A stretch of 64,000 nt of DNA from UMGS1766 sp963597355 (GTDB taxonomy: Bacteria; Bacillota; Clostridia; Oscillospirales; Oscillospiraceae), in NCBI GenBank assembly GCA_963597355.1, contig CAVBPR010000019.1, positions 62,001 to 126,000 of the forward strand, written 5' to 3'. The notes beneath the pieces were generated by a model. The model was not told the DNA's origin and ran no database searches. It saw only the letters and a list, made by a program, of their open reading frames with translations. Position 1 is the stretch's first letter. Every line of letters begins with the position of its first letter. A program made the translations under genes and the position numbers. Positions 54,001-62,242 of this stretch are shown one piece after another.

Positions 54001-57000
54001 AACTATGCAATTCAGCAACTTGTGCATCCGAATACAAGGACTTCCCTGATATAAACGCAGCCTTCATTTCTGCAGATATGTTACCGGACAAAAGTTGGAT
54101 AACTTTATTGCTGAAATCAATGTTAGAGATTATTGCATTCCAATTGGTAGACAAACCGCAATATGCGTCACCAAGCTTTTCTCGAGCTCCCTGCTCAATG
54201 CTGTCCAGATTGTCCCGGGTATGCTGATAGAGCAGAATTGTATTTAAATCATTCTTAATATCAACTAAACTCAGATTAGCAAATCTTTCTGGACAGAATA
54301 CAGAAACGCAGTCATATACAGACTTCAAAATGGTTGCGTTTGCAATAATTGCATGAATATCCTTGATTAGCCGTGTAATATCCATTGTATTGACATCGCA
54401 CTGATTGCCTGCGATATGATAAACAGACTTTGCGCATTCAGCAATCTTCGTAATTTGCTTTAATACTGCTAAGTAGTTATCAATGAGTGTTTTATCTGTG
54501 TTGTACTTTGCAGTTAAGGAATAACCGGAATCTTCACCAAGGTCAGCCACAATGCCCTCAAAAAGCTCAAGATGGGAAAGGATTTCTCCCCATTCAGTAA
54601 AGCTTTCATCGTAGGCAATCCCAGTACAGTCTTTGATTTCATTATCTTTTGCGACAAACCATGCTCTTGTTGCAACAATATCCGCAGCGCGCTTCTTTGC
54701 ATCCTGTGCATCCTGATGTGCAGAATCAGAAAGTATGTATTCGATGCATCGATCAGAAGATGCAAAAATTGTGCATGCGTTACACGCATAGCGGAGTGTA
54801 TCGCGAATTTGTTCTGTCTTTGTTTCGACTCCGCAGTACAAACCTGCATAATATTTCTTGGCATCTTCATTATCGATAAACCAAGTATTCAGGTCATTGA
54901 ACGCAACCAAAGGTTCATAAATACTGCTCCAACAATTTTCGCTGACAAACTGGTAGGTAGCCAAGTCATCCTGGAAAAGATGCCCAATGGCATCAAAGGC
55001 ATTCAGTCTCTTGTAGACAGATTCCCAATCGAATTCGAGATCATATTCCTGGATGCCGAACAAATTATCGACCTGTGTGGAAAATCCTTGGTATGCCCTC
55101 ATGTCCTCATTGTATTGCCTTAAGGCATGCAAGAGCGCAATAATTTCCTTGTCAGGAATCTTTTTTCGAACTTCCTTAAAAACAAGGCGAATTTGTTTTG
55201 TATCTTCTTTGTAAGACGATTTAAAAATCTTGAAGAAGTTTGTATATTCAGTCTTGAATCGATTTAAGATACCAGCATAATCCAATGCAAATACTGTTTC
55301 TTCGCATGTCGCCAAAAGCTGGCTGCGCTGGAGCTTCAGCTTTCCCGCAATTTCCATGACCTGTCTCAGCACAGCGAACGCTTCAACTTTGGATGTTACC
55401 CACGAAGAGTACGGCGCACTTAACACAACCGCGTCACGATAGGTCTGTAGAGCAGCGAGTAACTCAAAATTATCGAGTGAATCAATGATTCTGTAGTCAT
55501 TACGAAGGCGGTTGATTTTATCTGTAATTTCAGAGAACCGCTTCTTCTTTTGGTCAATTGTATCTAACAGGCTGTATGCAGCATCATTTTTGCAGCATGG
55601 AACAATTGCAGCGGCTTCGGGGATCATGTCAGCCTGTTCCAATTTTTCGCAGTCGGCTTCGGACATCGTGTCAATACAGATTACAATGTCAAAGCGCAAG
55701 AAAGATGCTTTTAGTTTCTCTTTGTTGTCATTTAGTTTGTCCGCTTTGCTCAATACATCCCGCAGTAATATCTTGGCTTTGTTTCTTCCTACGAGGGACT
55801 GCCAACTTGCAACAACCTTGTTCTTTTGGACTTTTTCGATTGCCGTAATTTGAGTTTGTGCTTCTTGTAAAGTTGTAGGATTCGGCAAGCCGTAGTTATT
55901 ACGTACAACAGCAAAAGAGTAATGGTTTAGTGCTACCTCAATATCTTGAAGGCGAACCGGATCAAAGTTAACAATATCACAAAGTACAGGGTACGCCATT
56001 CCATCGTCAGAAATCAACAGACTAAGGTCTTCCTCGGCCGAAACCAATTGAGACAGTAGCTGTTCAATATTCTTGTCCTTAAGAATAGCATCAGCATATC
56101 GCTCACAAATATTTTCTTTCTGTTCGATGAAGGTTTGAAGTTTGTTGCGCAGTTCTGTAACATATTGCAAAAGCGGTTCGGATTTTTTCTCGCTGAAGTA
56201 CCAGTCAGTTAATTTGCGCTTCTCGAGAAGCATTTCACAAACTGTCAGGATCGCTTCCATTGACTCAAAGCTACATTGCATCTGCAGATGATACTCGGAA
56301 GAAAGGACATTGAGTGCATCAATCAGCAAATGGCATGTTTCATTCAACAGAATTACCTGCTGCAAATCCTCTTCCATCAACTCAAATGCAGTATCAGCAT
56401 CCACGTTGTTCCGGAGAATCTCGCGATACTTCTTCATCGAGACAGAAAGTTCTGTTGTCACTGCTTTCCCGGGCATCTCAAAGAACGCCTGTCCGTATCT
56501 GTCTGTCAGTTCTTTTGCCAAGCTATCGATGGTATGTTTTCGCTCACGCAGATCACGAACTAAACGTTCTTCTTGCTCGGTAGGTCTATAAAACCATCCA
56601 TTCGGGATTGCTACACAATAGCAAGAGTGATCATACAATTCGCCAAATGTATCCAATGTATCTACGGTGAGAATATCGGCGAGACTTTTGTCAATCAGCC
56701 TACATTCCTCAAGTGCAGAAAGTATTCTAGTAGCATCTTGGAGTTTGTTTTGAAGGTCTCTTTTTTGACTCACTTCCAAATAAGAACCGAGAACACCTTG
56801 CCACGGATTTTTATACCACTGTGGACCTAAAACGTCTTGAGCCTTGTCCAGATTCATGACAAGCAAGGCAAGCCTGTTCACATCGTCTTTTGTCAGCTTG
56901 TCAACATCGGGCAGATGTATCTCGATATCTGGTAAAGATCTTAATTCCAGAATAGCACCATATACCTCATACAGGCTCATTTCCAATGGCATAATCGTCT

Positions 57001-58252
57001 GGTGTATGTCATGCACGTAAGTTTTGAGCTGCTCACGAATCATATCCAAGCGGGTGAGGTTTGCGATTTCTTCATCTTTGACCTTGATTTGCTGCAAGCT
57101 TAGATTATCACCTAACTGATTAAGAATCTCCTTTTTATTCGCCTTATGGCTATGAAGAGAAAGGCAAAAGTCCGCAAGGTGAACATCGGTCAGACGTCGA
57201 TAAACGACATCCAATGCCGCCATTTTTTCAGATACAAATAGAATCTTTTTCCCGTCAGCCAATGCCTGCGCGATGATATTTGTGATGGTTTGACTCTTTC
57301 CAGTACCAGGAGGTCCCTGCATAACGAAACTAACACCTTTTTGAGAAAGAGCAATTGCGTCCTGCTGACTGGAGTCAGCGTCAAGCACCAGGAATGAATC
57401 AACTGCTCGGCAAGCATCATGATCGAATTCATAGGTATCACCATCGACGGTGTTTGCCTCATTCTGCTCACCGGCAAATGCGCGAATGATGGGGTTTGTT
57501 TTCAACTGAGCCTCGTTCCGAATCAAATCATTGTACATACTGATCTTAAGAAACGACACCAAACCCATGCTGCACTCCCTTACAATACGCCAGCCACGCT
57601 CATCAACAAGAGCCTCCATCTTTTGCATAAAACTTTCAAGGGTATCTTTGTTGGAATCAAACTCGGGCAAAGAAATTCCATAATCACGATCAAACAGATA
57701 GGCCAGAGTAGGGTTAACAACAACCTCGTCTTCATGTTTTTTTAACGAATATTGTGCGTTCAGGGAGGGCAGAGTAAGAGTTACAGGGACTAAAATCAAA
57801 GGAGACTTAACCCAGCTATCGTTTCGACTTCCCTTTTCGCGCCATTCTATGAAACCAAAAACCAAATAGAGAATGTTTGTTCCTTGCTCATCCAGAGCCA
57901 GACGCGCCTTGGACCGGAGTTGTTTCAAGGTTTTTTTGATTTCTAGTAGCGTTCCTTCTGCTCGAATGTCACCTACATTGAGTTCCATAGGGTAAGACAA
58001 TTTATCCAGAAGAGTGAGAATAGAGTACACGCGCACATCAGAATCTTTGTCAATCGCTTTCTGGAACGTCAGTTCTTTCTCATCAATAACGATTTGCTGA
58101 TACAGTTCATCAAAGCCGGGCTTAAGGATTTTAAGCGTTGCTCTTTTGCTTTCGCGGAAAGAAATCATCTTGTTTCGTTTTCCCAAGTCAAGCAACTGGT
58201 CTTCCCATGCCTGAATTTTTTTATCTAATAACGATTCGTTCATCTTCTTCAC
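51074..58252 (-). CDS. Giant DUF4011 / SF1 helicase with nuclease-like and DUF3320 domains
   Basis: A 2392-residue protein, first gene of the island. Order: DUF4011 (about 8-150, with EDQLLDLGKRNKMISF); helicase motif I QGPPGTGKSQTITN near residue 315; a ~1400-residue helical insert; Walker B FDEASQIFPQDA near 1770 and GDSKQLPPT; then LLWHYRSR, VQGDERDTIIFS and RRLNVAITRAKHN, the UPF1/Dna2-like SF1 core. Next is a restriction-endonuclease-like (MTES_1575/Vsr-type) domain near 2080-2165, with Asp in YTIDIAVEH and GIECDG as likely metal ligands. DUF3320, a winged-helix-like module, ends it (about 2235-2300). It should translocate on and possibly cut nucleic acid. Confidence 0.88.
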   Translation of the reverse strand: MKKMNESLLDKKIQAWEDQLLDLGKRNKMISFRESKRATLKILKPGFDELYQQIVIDEKELTFQKAIDKDSDVRVYSILTLLDKLSYPMELNVGDIRAEGTLLEIKKTLKQLRSKARLALDEQGTNILYLVFGFIEWREKGSRNDSWVKSPLILVPVTLTLPSLNAQYSLKKHEDEVVVNPTLAYLFDRDYGISLPEFDSNKDTLESFMQKMEALVDERGWRIVRECSMGLVSFLKISMYNDLIRNEAQLKTNPIIRAFAGEQNEANTVDGDTYEFDHDACRAVDSFLVLDADSSQQDAIALSQKGVSFVMQGPPGTGKSQTITNIIAQALADGKKILFVSEKMAALDVVYRRLTDVHLADFCLSLHSHKANKKEILNQLGDNLSLQQIKVKDEEIANLTRLDMIREQLKTYVHDIHQTIMPLEMSLYEVYGAILELRSLPDIEIHLPDVDKLTKDDVNRLALLVMNLDKAQDVLGPQWYKNPWQGVLGSYLEVSQKRDLQNKLQDATRILSALEECRLIDKSLADILTVDTLDTFGELYDHSCYCVAIPNGWFYRPTEQEERLVRDLRERKHTIDSLAKELTDRYGQAFFEMPGKAVTTELSVSMKKYREILRNNVDADTAFELMEEDLQQVILLNETCHLLIDALNVLSSEYHLQMQCSFESMEAILTVCEMLLEKRKLTDWYFSEKKSEPLLQYVTELRNKLQTFIEQKENICERYADAILKDKNIEQLLSQLVSAEEDLSLLISDDGMAYPVLCDIVNFDPVRLQDIEVALNHYSFAVVRNNYGLPNPTTLQEAQTQITAIEKVQKNKVVASWQSLVGRNKAKILLRDVLSKADKLNDNKEKLKASFLRFDIVICIDTMSEADCEKLEQADMIPEAAAIVPCCKNDAAYSLLDTIDQKKKRFSEITDKINRLRNDYRIIDSLDNFELLAALQTYRDAVVLSAPYSSWVTSKVEAFAVLRQVMEIAGKLKLQRSQLLATCEETVFALDYAGILNRFKTEYTNFFKIFKSSYKEDTKQIRLVFKEVRKKIPDKEIIALLHALRQYNEDMRAYQGFSTQVDNLFGIQEYDLEFDWESVYKRLNAFDAIGHLFQDDLATYQFVSENCWSSIYEPLVAFNDLNTWFIDNEDAKKYYAGLYCGVETKTEQIRDTLRYACNACTIFASSDRCIEYILSDSAHQDAQDAKKRAADIVATRAWFVAKDNEIKDCTGIAYDESFTEWGEILSHLELFEGIVADLGEDSGYSLTAKYNTDKTLIDNYLAVLKQITKIAECAKSVYHIAGNQCDVNTMDITRLIKDIHAIIANATILKSVYDCVSVFCPERFANLSLVDIKNDLNTILLYQHTRDNLDSIEQGAREKLGDAYCGLSTNWNAIISNIDFSNKVIQLLSGNISAEMKAAFISGKSLYSDAQVAELHSYLRAAREIEALFPVLCAEKDLDNKLEMMADVTAALRNAIRIKAAIASAAYSECRYSDAVIDLEKLDRIQESQIAFDADLMKIKKILPKITFDSNTDWDYMTEIFNHLRQVKRAINTGSIDTEIMQFVTNGIPGISVTAYKEQLEKLVRNKQLITDLTGLFTNKTILETYNLSKLTRRIKNCNEQFSTMDAWIDLRDCKKACVENGLEAFTVTAEDTYYPAGTLKDVFMKSFYYEWFEKICTGIESVSTFRVRTQENRVETFRKLDAHQLPVDQMRIREKLIREMPSRHNFSRAPDEMSVLLHELGKKRNIMPLRKLFRTIPNLLLKLKPCLMMSPLSVSYFLEAETYRFDMVIFDEASQIFPQDAIGAIFRAKQVIIVGDSKQLPPTNFFSASTSNDADFDYEDDEGEDVNFDSILEEASNSLPNHSLLWHYRSRFEELISFSNQQIYQNNLITFPSSTIRAKDTGVEYVYVQNGVYENRCNRAEAQEIVRMVAEHIRMHPDRSLGIIAFSESQQSVIEEEINKFRTRNPLNERFFDEDKNEPFFVKNLENVQGDERDTIIFSICYAKNAQGRMYMRFGPLGQQGGERRLNVAITRAKHNVKLVGSIFPEDIDLSKTHSEGVRMLRTYISFAMNGSSALPKPEKKTGLYDVDTFSEEVGKFLASRGCSVQMNVGSSDYTIDIAVEHPKKPGQFIAGIECDGSSYYMARTVRDREHLRTAVLEQMGWKMYRVWSTEWIRNPEAEKERLMNFVQNALLHHGEKVPDMQFPVGDVEEHVGTEAVKPDRTLQTQSPTNPYNLPLYEEGKWWDSSIPRGSDNLSNIADMVHAVVKVEQPIHMTLLYKRIGQGFTTGRATQDVRDTIDQAIQERMQGEVVIEDQFMRLTSLTTVQARRSRLGDPDRTIEHISIPEIAAAMEKILVGTYGMDRSVLCSEAMKVFGFERTGAKIKQRTNEAVDYLVRTGKVSDYDDKIQLLEG

Positions 58253-58703
58253 CTATCTTTCCGTATTTGGCAAAAGAGTATTATTTGTAGAATTTAAGGA
58301 CGCATAAATTATACCCAAATAAGTATATTTGACAGATTTTCGCCGCCTGCACCGACAAACCTAGTTCGGAAATATCAATGTCATCGTCATCGATTATCCG
58401 GGATTTATATTCAATGCGCTCGCTTTCATCTTGTATAGCCAGCATCTCTATTGTATTTTACTTCTATTATATTCAAATTTCTACAACTTTTACTAGACTC
58501 GAGTGAAAATTCACATTTATTTACTTCTGGGTGTGAAAAAATCTATTTGTATCTTGATCAGCGCCCTTCTGCACTTGCGTTTCTTGCAATACCGCCGGAT
58601 TTTTCTCCGTACATTCAGAGAACAGAATAAGGCGATTATGTGGGCAACAAGGTCAAAGCAGTGAATATGTTCACCAAGAAATAAAAAATTTCTCCCGAAG
58701 GAG
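58253..58703 (-). promoter_or_regulatory. Upstream region of the eight-gene operon with promoter
   Basis: On the minus strand CTGTCA (58330-58335) and TATAAT (58308-58313), 16 bp apart, lie about 55 bp before the helicase start and are the best promoter for the operon. A second TATAAT at 58466-58471 has no good -35. The stretch 58500-58703 shows only short frame fragments, including a plus-strand GDYVGNKVKAVNMFTKK that may be the end of a lost gene. Confidence 0.5.
58281..58445 (-). CDS. Possible 54-aa leader ORF before the helicase gene
   Basis: A short minus-strand frame from the ATG at 58445 to the TAA at 58281 encodes 54 residues, starting MLAIQDESERIEYKSRIIDD with an acidic DDDD run. 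It lies 28 bases before the helicase gene and spans the proposed promoter. The ribosome site is poor (AATAGAG). It could be a small regulator, a remnant of an upstream gene, or chance. Confidence 0.25.
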   Translation of the reverse strand: MLAIQDESERIEYKSRIIDDDDIDISELGLSVQAAKICQIYLFGYNLCVLKFYK

Positions 58704-58792
58704 TGAACTGAACAGAACCGGTGAAAACGGACAATAAACAAAACACCCCCTGATGAAGGAAAATGGAAGTACTACATCAGGGGGTAAAATTA

Positions 58793-59047
58793 TGCCTAGG
58801 GGAAAATATACACACGTTCAAGTTCTGTTGCCCGAAATCTGAGCCATAAAAGCCGCAGGAAAAATGAAACGCGAGGTAGCGGAACATTTTGGATTAAGGG
58901 ATAAGTATGTTGTAAAACAACTTCTTGCATGCAAATGCCGAAAAGAAGAAAAAATTAAAGTCGGAATTATGCCCCGTCCCCAAGGCCGTCTGCGCAAAGA
59001 TTCGCCGCCGCAGAAGGTGGAGACAGATGGGTCAGCAACTCCATAAA
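58793..59047 (+). pseudogene. IS3-family transposase orfA fragment
   Basis: Reads MPRGKYTHVQVLLPEI, then TGA in frame, then AIKAAGKMKREVAEHFGLRD with a helix-turn-helix (VAEHFGLRDKYVVKQLL), MPRPQGRLRKD and a stop at 59045-59047. It matches the DNA-binding orfA of IS3-type elements but is cut by a nonsense codon. Confidence 0.75.
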
Positions 59048-59065
59048 TACGAGAATCTGCTGAAC

Positions 59066-59556
59066 AGAGAGTTTCAGGCAGATAGACCAAACCATAAATA
59101 GATCACAGATATCTCTTATATCCACACCGAACAAGGTGTGCTCTATCTGTCTATGATTCGGAATCTGTTTGACAACAGCATCGTTGCATACAAAACAGGA
59201 ACAGCACAAACGGCCAACCTCGTGCTGAACACTGTCCGGCTTGCCATGCAAAAGGAAAAGAAAGTCGCTGCGGAGTTGCAGTTCCACAGCGACCAAGGGA
59301 GTTAGTACACCTCTACTTTGACCTAATTAAAGAATATGGTATAACTCCGTCTATGTCAAGGCGCGGAAACTGCTATGACAATGCTATGGCAGAAAACTTT
59401 TTCTCGATTCTCAAGACGGAATGTATCTACAGACATCTTCCTGCTACCTTCGATGAAGCTAGGACTTTGATTGATAACTTCATCTACTTCTATAACTACC
59501 AGCACATCCAGTTAAAAAGCGGAGTGGCACCGCTGACGCTACGCCACTCCGCTTAA
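59066..59556 (+). pseudogene. IS3-family transposase orfB fragment
   Basis: Reads NREFQADRPNHK, a TAG where Trp is expected, ITDISYIHTEQGVLYLSMIR and on to HSDQGS, a second TAG in place of Gln, and then a 7-base deletion relative to copy A that shifts the frame. The last 67 codons (MSRRGNCYDNAMAENFFS and on, 59353-59556) are open and nearly identical to copy A. The integrase core is inactive. Confidence 0.85.
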
Positions 59557-59658
59557 AAATCAATATTTCCTACTCAGGTTTTTGTGCTGTCCGTACAATC
59601 TGGGGCAGTTCACCACAGCGTTCATCCGGACTTTTTGTGTAATCAAAAGGGGAAAGAA

Positions 59659-61797
59659 TTACTTCTGAGCCTGCTGCTCGCGGATCTCCCGCAGAGCGTC
59701 CTTGTGGCTCAGGTTGACGCGGCCCTTCTCGTCGATGTCGGTGACCTTGACCCAGATCATATCGCCGATGTTGACCACATCCTCCACCTTGGCAACCCGG
59801 TGGTTAGCCAGCTTGGAGATGTGCACCAGACCGTCCTTGCCGGGAGCCAGCTCGACGAATGCGCCGAACTGCATGATGCGAACGACCTTGCCGAAGTAGA
59901 GAGAGCCGACCTCAGGCACGAACACGATGGTCTCGATGGCCTTCTTGGCAGCGTCTACGCTCTCAGCATCGGGGCCGGAGATGAAGATGTCGCCGGTTTC
60001 TTCGATGTCGATCTTAGCGCCGGACTCGGCCTGAATCTTCTGGATGACCTTGCCGCCGGAACCGATGACGTCACGGATCTTGTTGGTGTCGATTTTCATC
60101 TTGGTCATCTTGGGTGCGTTGGGGCTGACTTCTGCACGGGGCTCAGCGATGCAGGGCAGAATGACCTGATCGATGATCTCATAGCGGGCGTCGCGGGTGA
60201 TCTCCAGAGCGTCCTGAATGATCTCCATGGTCAGACCGTCGTTCTTCAGGTCCATCTGGATGGCAGTGATGCCGCTCTTGGTGCCGGCAACCTTGAAGTC
60301 CATCTCGCCGTGGAAGTCCTCAACGCCCTGAATGTCGATGAAGGTGTTGAAAGTGCCGTCATCGTCCTGAATCAGGCCGCAGGAAATGCCAGCCACAGGA
60401 GCCTTGATGGGCACACCGGCATCCATCAGCGCCAGAGTGGAGCCGCAGATGGAACCCTGAGAGGTGGAACCGTTGGAGGAAAGCACTTCGGAAACCACGC
60501 GGATGGCGTAGGGGAATTCCTCAATGGAGGGGAGCACCGGCAGCAGTGCCCGCTCAGCCAGTGCGCCGTGACCGTACTCGCGGCGGTTGGTGCTCTTGGC
60601 GCCCCGGGCTTCGCCGGTGGAGTAGGCAGGCATGTTGTAGTGGTGCATGTAGCGCTTGGAGTCCTCTTCCCAGATGGTGTCCAGCTTCTGGGAGGCGGAG
60701 AGGGTGTTCAGGGTGGCGATGCTCAGCACCTGGGTCTGGCCGCGGGTGAACATGCCGGAGCCGTGCACCTTGGGCAGCAGGCCGACCTCAGCACCCAGAG
60801 GACGGATTTCGTTGCGCTTACGGCCGTCAACGCGATGGCCTTCCAGCAGCCATGCCTTGACGATCTTCTTCTGGAACTTGTAGGTGAAGGTCTCCAGATA
60901 CTTGTCCATATCCGGATACTCCTCCAGGAACAGCTCGTGCCAGTGCTCGATCAGCTTGTTCCAGCGCTCTTCGCGGACGTTCTTGTCGTCGGTGTCCATA
61001 GCGGCCTTGGCTTCTTCCATGGTAGCCTCGACGATCTTGTCGAACAGCTCCTGGTTGAAGTCGGCATGCTCATAGGTGAACTTGGGCTTGCCGATCTCTT
61101 CCACCATCTTGTTGATGAAGGCAACGATGGTCTTGTTGGTCTCGTGAGCGGCCTTGATGCCCTCGAACATGATCTCGTCGGGGATCTCGTTGGCGCCGGC
61201 CTCGATCATGACAACCTTCTCGCCGGTGGAGGCGACGGTGGTGTCCATCTGGCTCTTGCCACGCTGCTCCTGAGTGGGGTTGATGACGATCTGGCCGTCT
61301 ACATAGCCAACCTCGCAGCAGCCGATGGGGCCGTTCCAGGGAATGTCAGAGATGGCAACCATGGCAGAGGCGCCGATCATGGCAGTGACCTCAGGAGAGC
61401 AGTCCCGATCCAGGCTCATGACAGTGCAGGTGATGCACACGTCGTTGCGCAGGTCGCTGGGGAACAGGGGGCGCATGGGGCGGTCGATCAGACGGCTGGC
61501 CAGAACGGCGGGCAGGCTGGGACGACCCTCACGGCGCATGAAGGAGCCGGGAATGCGGCCGACGGCATACAGCTTCTCCTCGAAGTCAACGCTCAGAGGG
61601 AAGAAATCCACGCCGTCCCGGGGACGGGGGGAGGCGGTGACAGCCACCATGACGGTGGTTTCGCCATACTTTACCATGGCGGCGGCGTTGGCCAGCTCGG
61701 CGTACTTGCCCACCTCGATGGAGAAGGGACGGCCTGCCAACTCCATCTCATACTTTTTGTAGTTGGGGAATGTCTTATGCGTGATAATTGTAGACAT
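59659..61797 (-). CDS. pnp: Polyribonucleotide nucleotidyltransferase (PNPase)
   Basis: This 3'-to-5' phosphorolytic exoribonuclease acts in RNA turnover, often with RNase E/Y. At 712 residues it is full length. It has two RNase PH-like cores (the first with SLPAVLASRLIDRPMRPLF; the second with ALLPVLPSIEEFPYAIRVVS and GSSTSQGSICGSTLALMDAG). A KH domain with VIGSGGKVIQKIQAESGAKI and a C-terminal S1 domain (LYFGKVVRIMQFGAFVELAP) follow. It starts at 61797 behind AGGAGG. The leader forms a long stem as in other pnp mRNAs. It lies downstream of rpsO, the widespread rpsO-pnp arrangement. Confidence 0.97.
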   Translation of the reverse strand: MSTIITHKTFPNYKKYEMELAGRPFSIEVGKYAELANAAAMVKYGETTVMVAVTASPRPRDGVDFFPLSVDFEEKLYAVGRIPGSFMRREGRPSLPAVLASRLIDRPMRPLFPSDLRNDVCITCTVMSLDRDCSPEVTAMIGASAMVAISDIPWNGPIGCCEVGYVDGQIVINPTQEQRGKSQMDTTVASTGEKVVMIEAGANEIPDEIMFEGIKAAHETNKTIVAFINKMVEEIGKPKFTYEHADFNQELFDKIVEATMEEAKAAMDTDDKNVREERWNKLIEHWHELFLEEYPDMDKYLETFTYKFQKKIVKAWLLEGHRVDGRKRNEIRPLGAEVGLLPKVHGSGMFTRGQTQVLSIATLNTLSASQKLDTIWEEDSKRYMHHYNMPAYSTGEARGAKSTNRREYGHGALAERALLPVLPSIEEFPYAIRVVSEVLSSNGSTSQGSICGSTLALMDAGVPIKAPVAGISCGLIQDDDGTFNTFIDIQGVEDFHGEMDFKVAGTKSGITAIQMDLKNDGLTMEIIQDALEITRDARYEIIDQVILPCIAEPRAEVSPNAPKMTKMKIDTNKIRDVIGSGGKVIQKIQAESGAKIDIEETGDIFISGPDAESVDAAKKAIETIVFVPEVGSLYFGKVVRIMQFGAFVELAPGKDGLVHISKLANHRVAKVEDVVNIGDMIWVKVTDIDEKGRVNLSHKDALREIREQQAQK

Positions 61798-61817
61798 ATG
61801 TTGTCCTCCTTTTCTTG

Positions 61818-61909
61818 GGAGGCAGTCTCACGCTTTTTAGCACTTGAATCCGACTTTCGTAAGCCCGAAGGGCAGATTCAACTGCTAAAATAAGCCCAGA
61901 CTTGCCTCC
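61818..61909 (-). ncRNA. Long stem-loop in the pnp leader
   Basis: On the minus strand GGAGGCAAGTCT pairs with AGACTGCCTCC, and inside it TTTTAGCAGTTGAATC pairs with GATTCAAGTGCTAAAA. The ribosome site of pnp lies just after it. In E. coli a leader hairpin at this place is cut by RNase III for PNPase autoregulation; a similar role is inferred here. Confidence 0.65.
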
Positions 61910-61934
61910 ATTTTTGATTTGCTGCAACGGAAAT

Positions 61935-61964
61935 CAGGGCGGTGCAAGGGATTGCACCGCCCTG
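61935..61964 (-). terminator. Hairpin after rpsO
   Basis: CAGGGCGGTGCAA and TTGCACCGCCCTG form a perfect 13-bp stem followed by ATTTCC on the minus strand. It probably ends most rpsO transcripts, with read-through to pnp. Confidence 0.7.
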
Positions 61965-61975
61965 ACAGAGAGCAC

Positions 61976-62242
61976 TTACTTACGCAGGCCCAGCTTGGCA
62001 ATCAGGGCACGATAACGCTCGATGTCCTTGTCAGCCAGATAAGCCAGCATCTTGCGGCGCTTACCGACCATCTTCAGCAGGCCACGACGGGAGTGGTTGT
62101 CATGGGGATGCTCACGCAGGTGATCAGTCAGCTGCTGGATGCGAGCGGTCAGGATAGCGACCTGAACCTCGGGAGAACCAGTGTCGGTCTCGTGAGTGCG
62201 GTTTGCCTCGATAACGGCAGTCTTTTCTTCTTTGCGGATCAT
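61976..62242 (-). CDS. rpsO: Ribosomal protein S15
   Basis: A 30S subunit primary binding protein that contacts 16S rRNA helices 20-22. It is 88 residues from the ATG at 62242 (MIRKEEKTAVIEAN), one fewer than E. coli S15. The rRNA-binding region HETDTGSPEVQVAILTARI and DNHSRRGLLKMVGKRRKML are intact. The ribosome site AAGGTGG lies 7 bases upstream. A longer upstream frame (to 62353) is not used. In many bacteria S15 represses its own mRNA by binding the leader, but I do not see a clear binding fold here. Confidence 0.97.
   Translation of the reverse strand: MIRKEEKTAVIEANRTHETDTGSPEVQVAILTARIQQLTDHLREHPHDNHSRRGLLKMVGKRRKMLAYLADKDIERYRALIAKLGLRK

Larger units (their letters stand above)
58704..59612 (+). 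mobile_element. IS3-family insertion sequence remnant (copy B)
   Basis: The left end TGAACTG (58704) and right end GGGGCAGTTCA (to 59612) form imperfect inverted repeats, sharing TGAACTG and ACGGACA, in the TG...CA form of IS3 elements. The interior holds an orfA-like and an orfB-like reading frame, both broken, and a large internal deletion; at 909 bp it is about two thirds of a full element. The flanking triplets (GAG and CCA) do not match, so no target duplication survives. Copy A at 18168-18615 is its inverted partner. Confidence 0.85.

Noticed and set aside
43189..58252. Type VI secretion system
   Set aside because: Kinase, PP2C, FHA and a Clp-like ATPase recall the PpkA/PppA/Fha/ClpV set, but no sheath, tube, baseplate or membrane-complex gene is present.
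43189..58252. TerY-P tellurite-type or BREX/DISARM defence system
   Set aside because: No vWA (TerY) or TerD protein, no PglZ, methylase or PglX, and no phospholipase D gene are in the window.
58517..58741. Minus-strand frame of 74 codons between the operon and the IS remnant
   Set aside because: It crosses the IS left end, has no ribosome site and an unlikely Arg/Phe/Cys-rich product.
59584..61893. Plus-strand open frame of 769 codons opposite pnp
   Set aside because: Antisense shadow of pnp with a repetitive Gly/Leu/His product.
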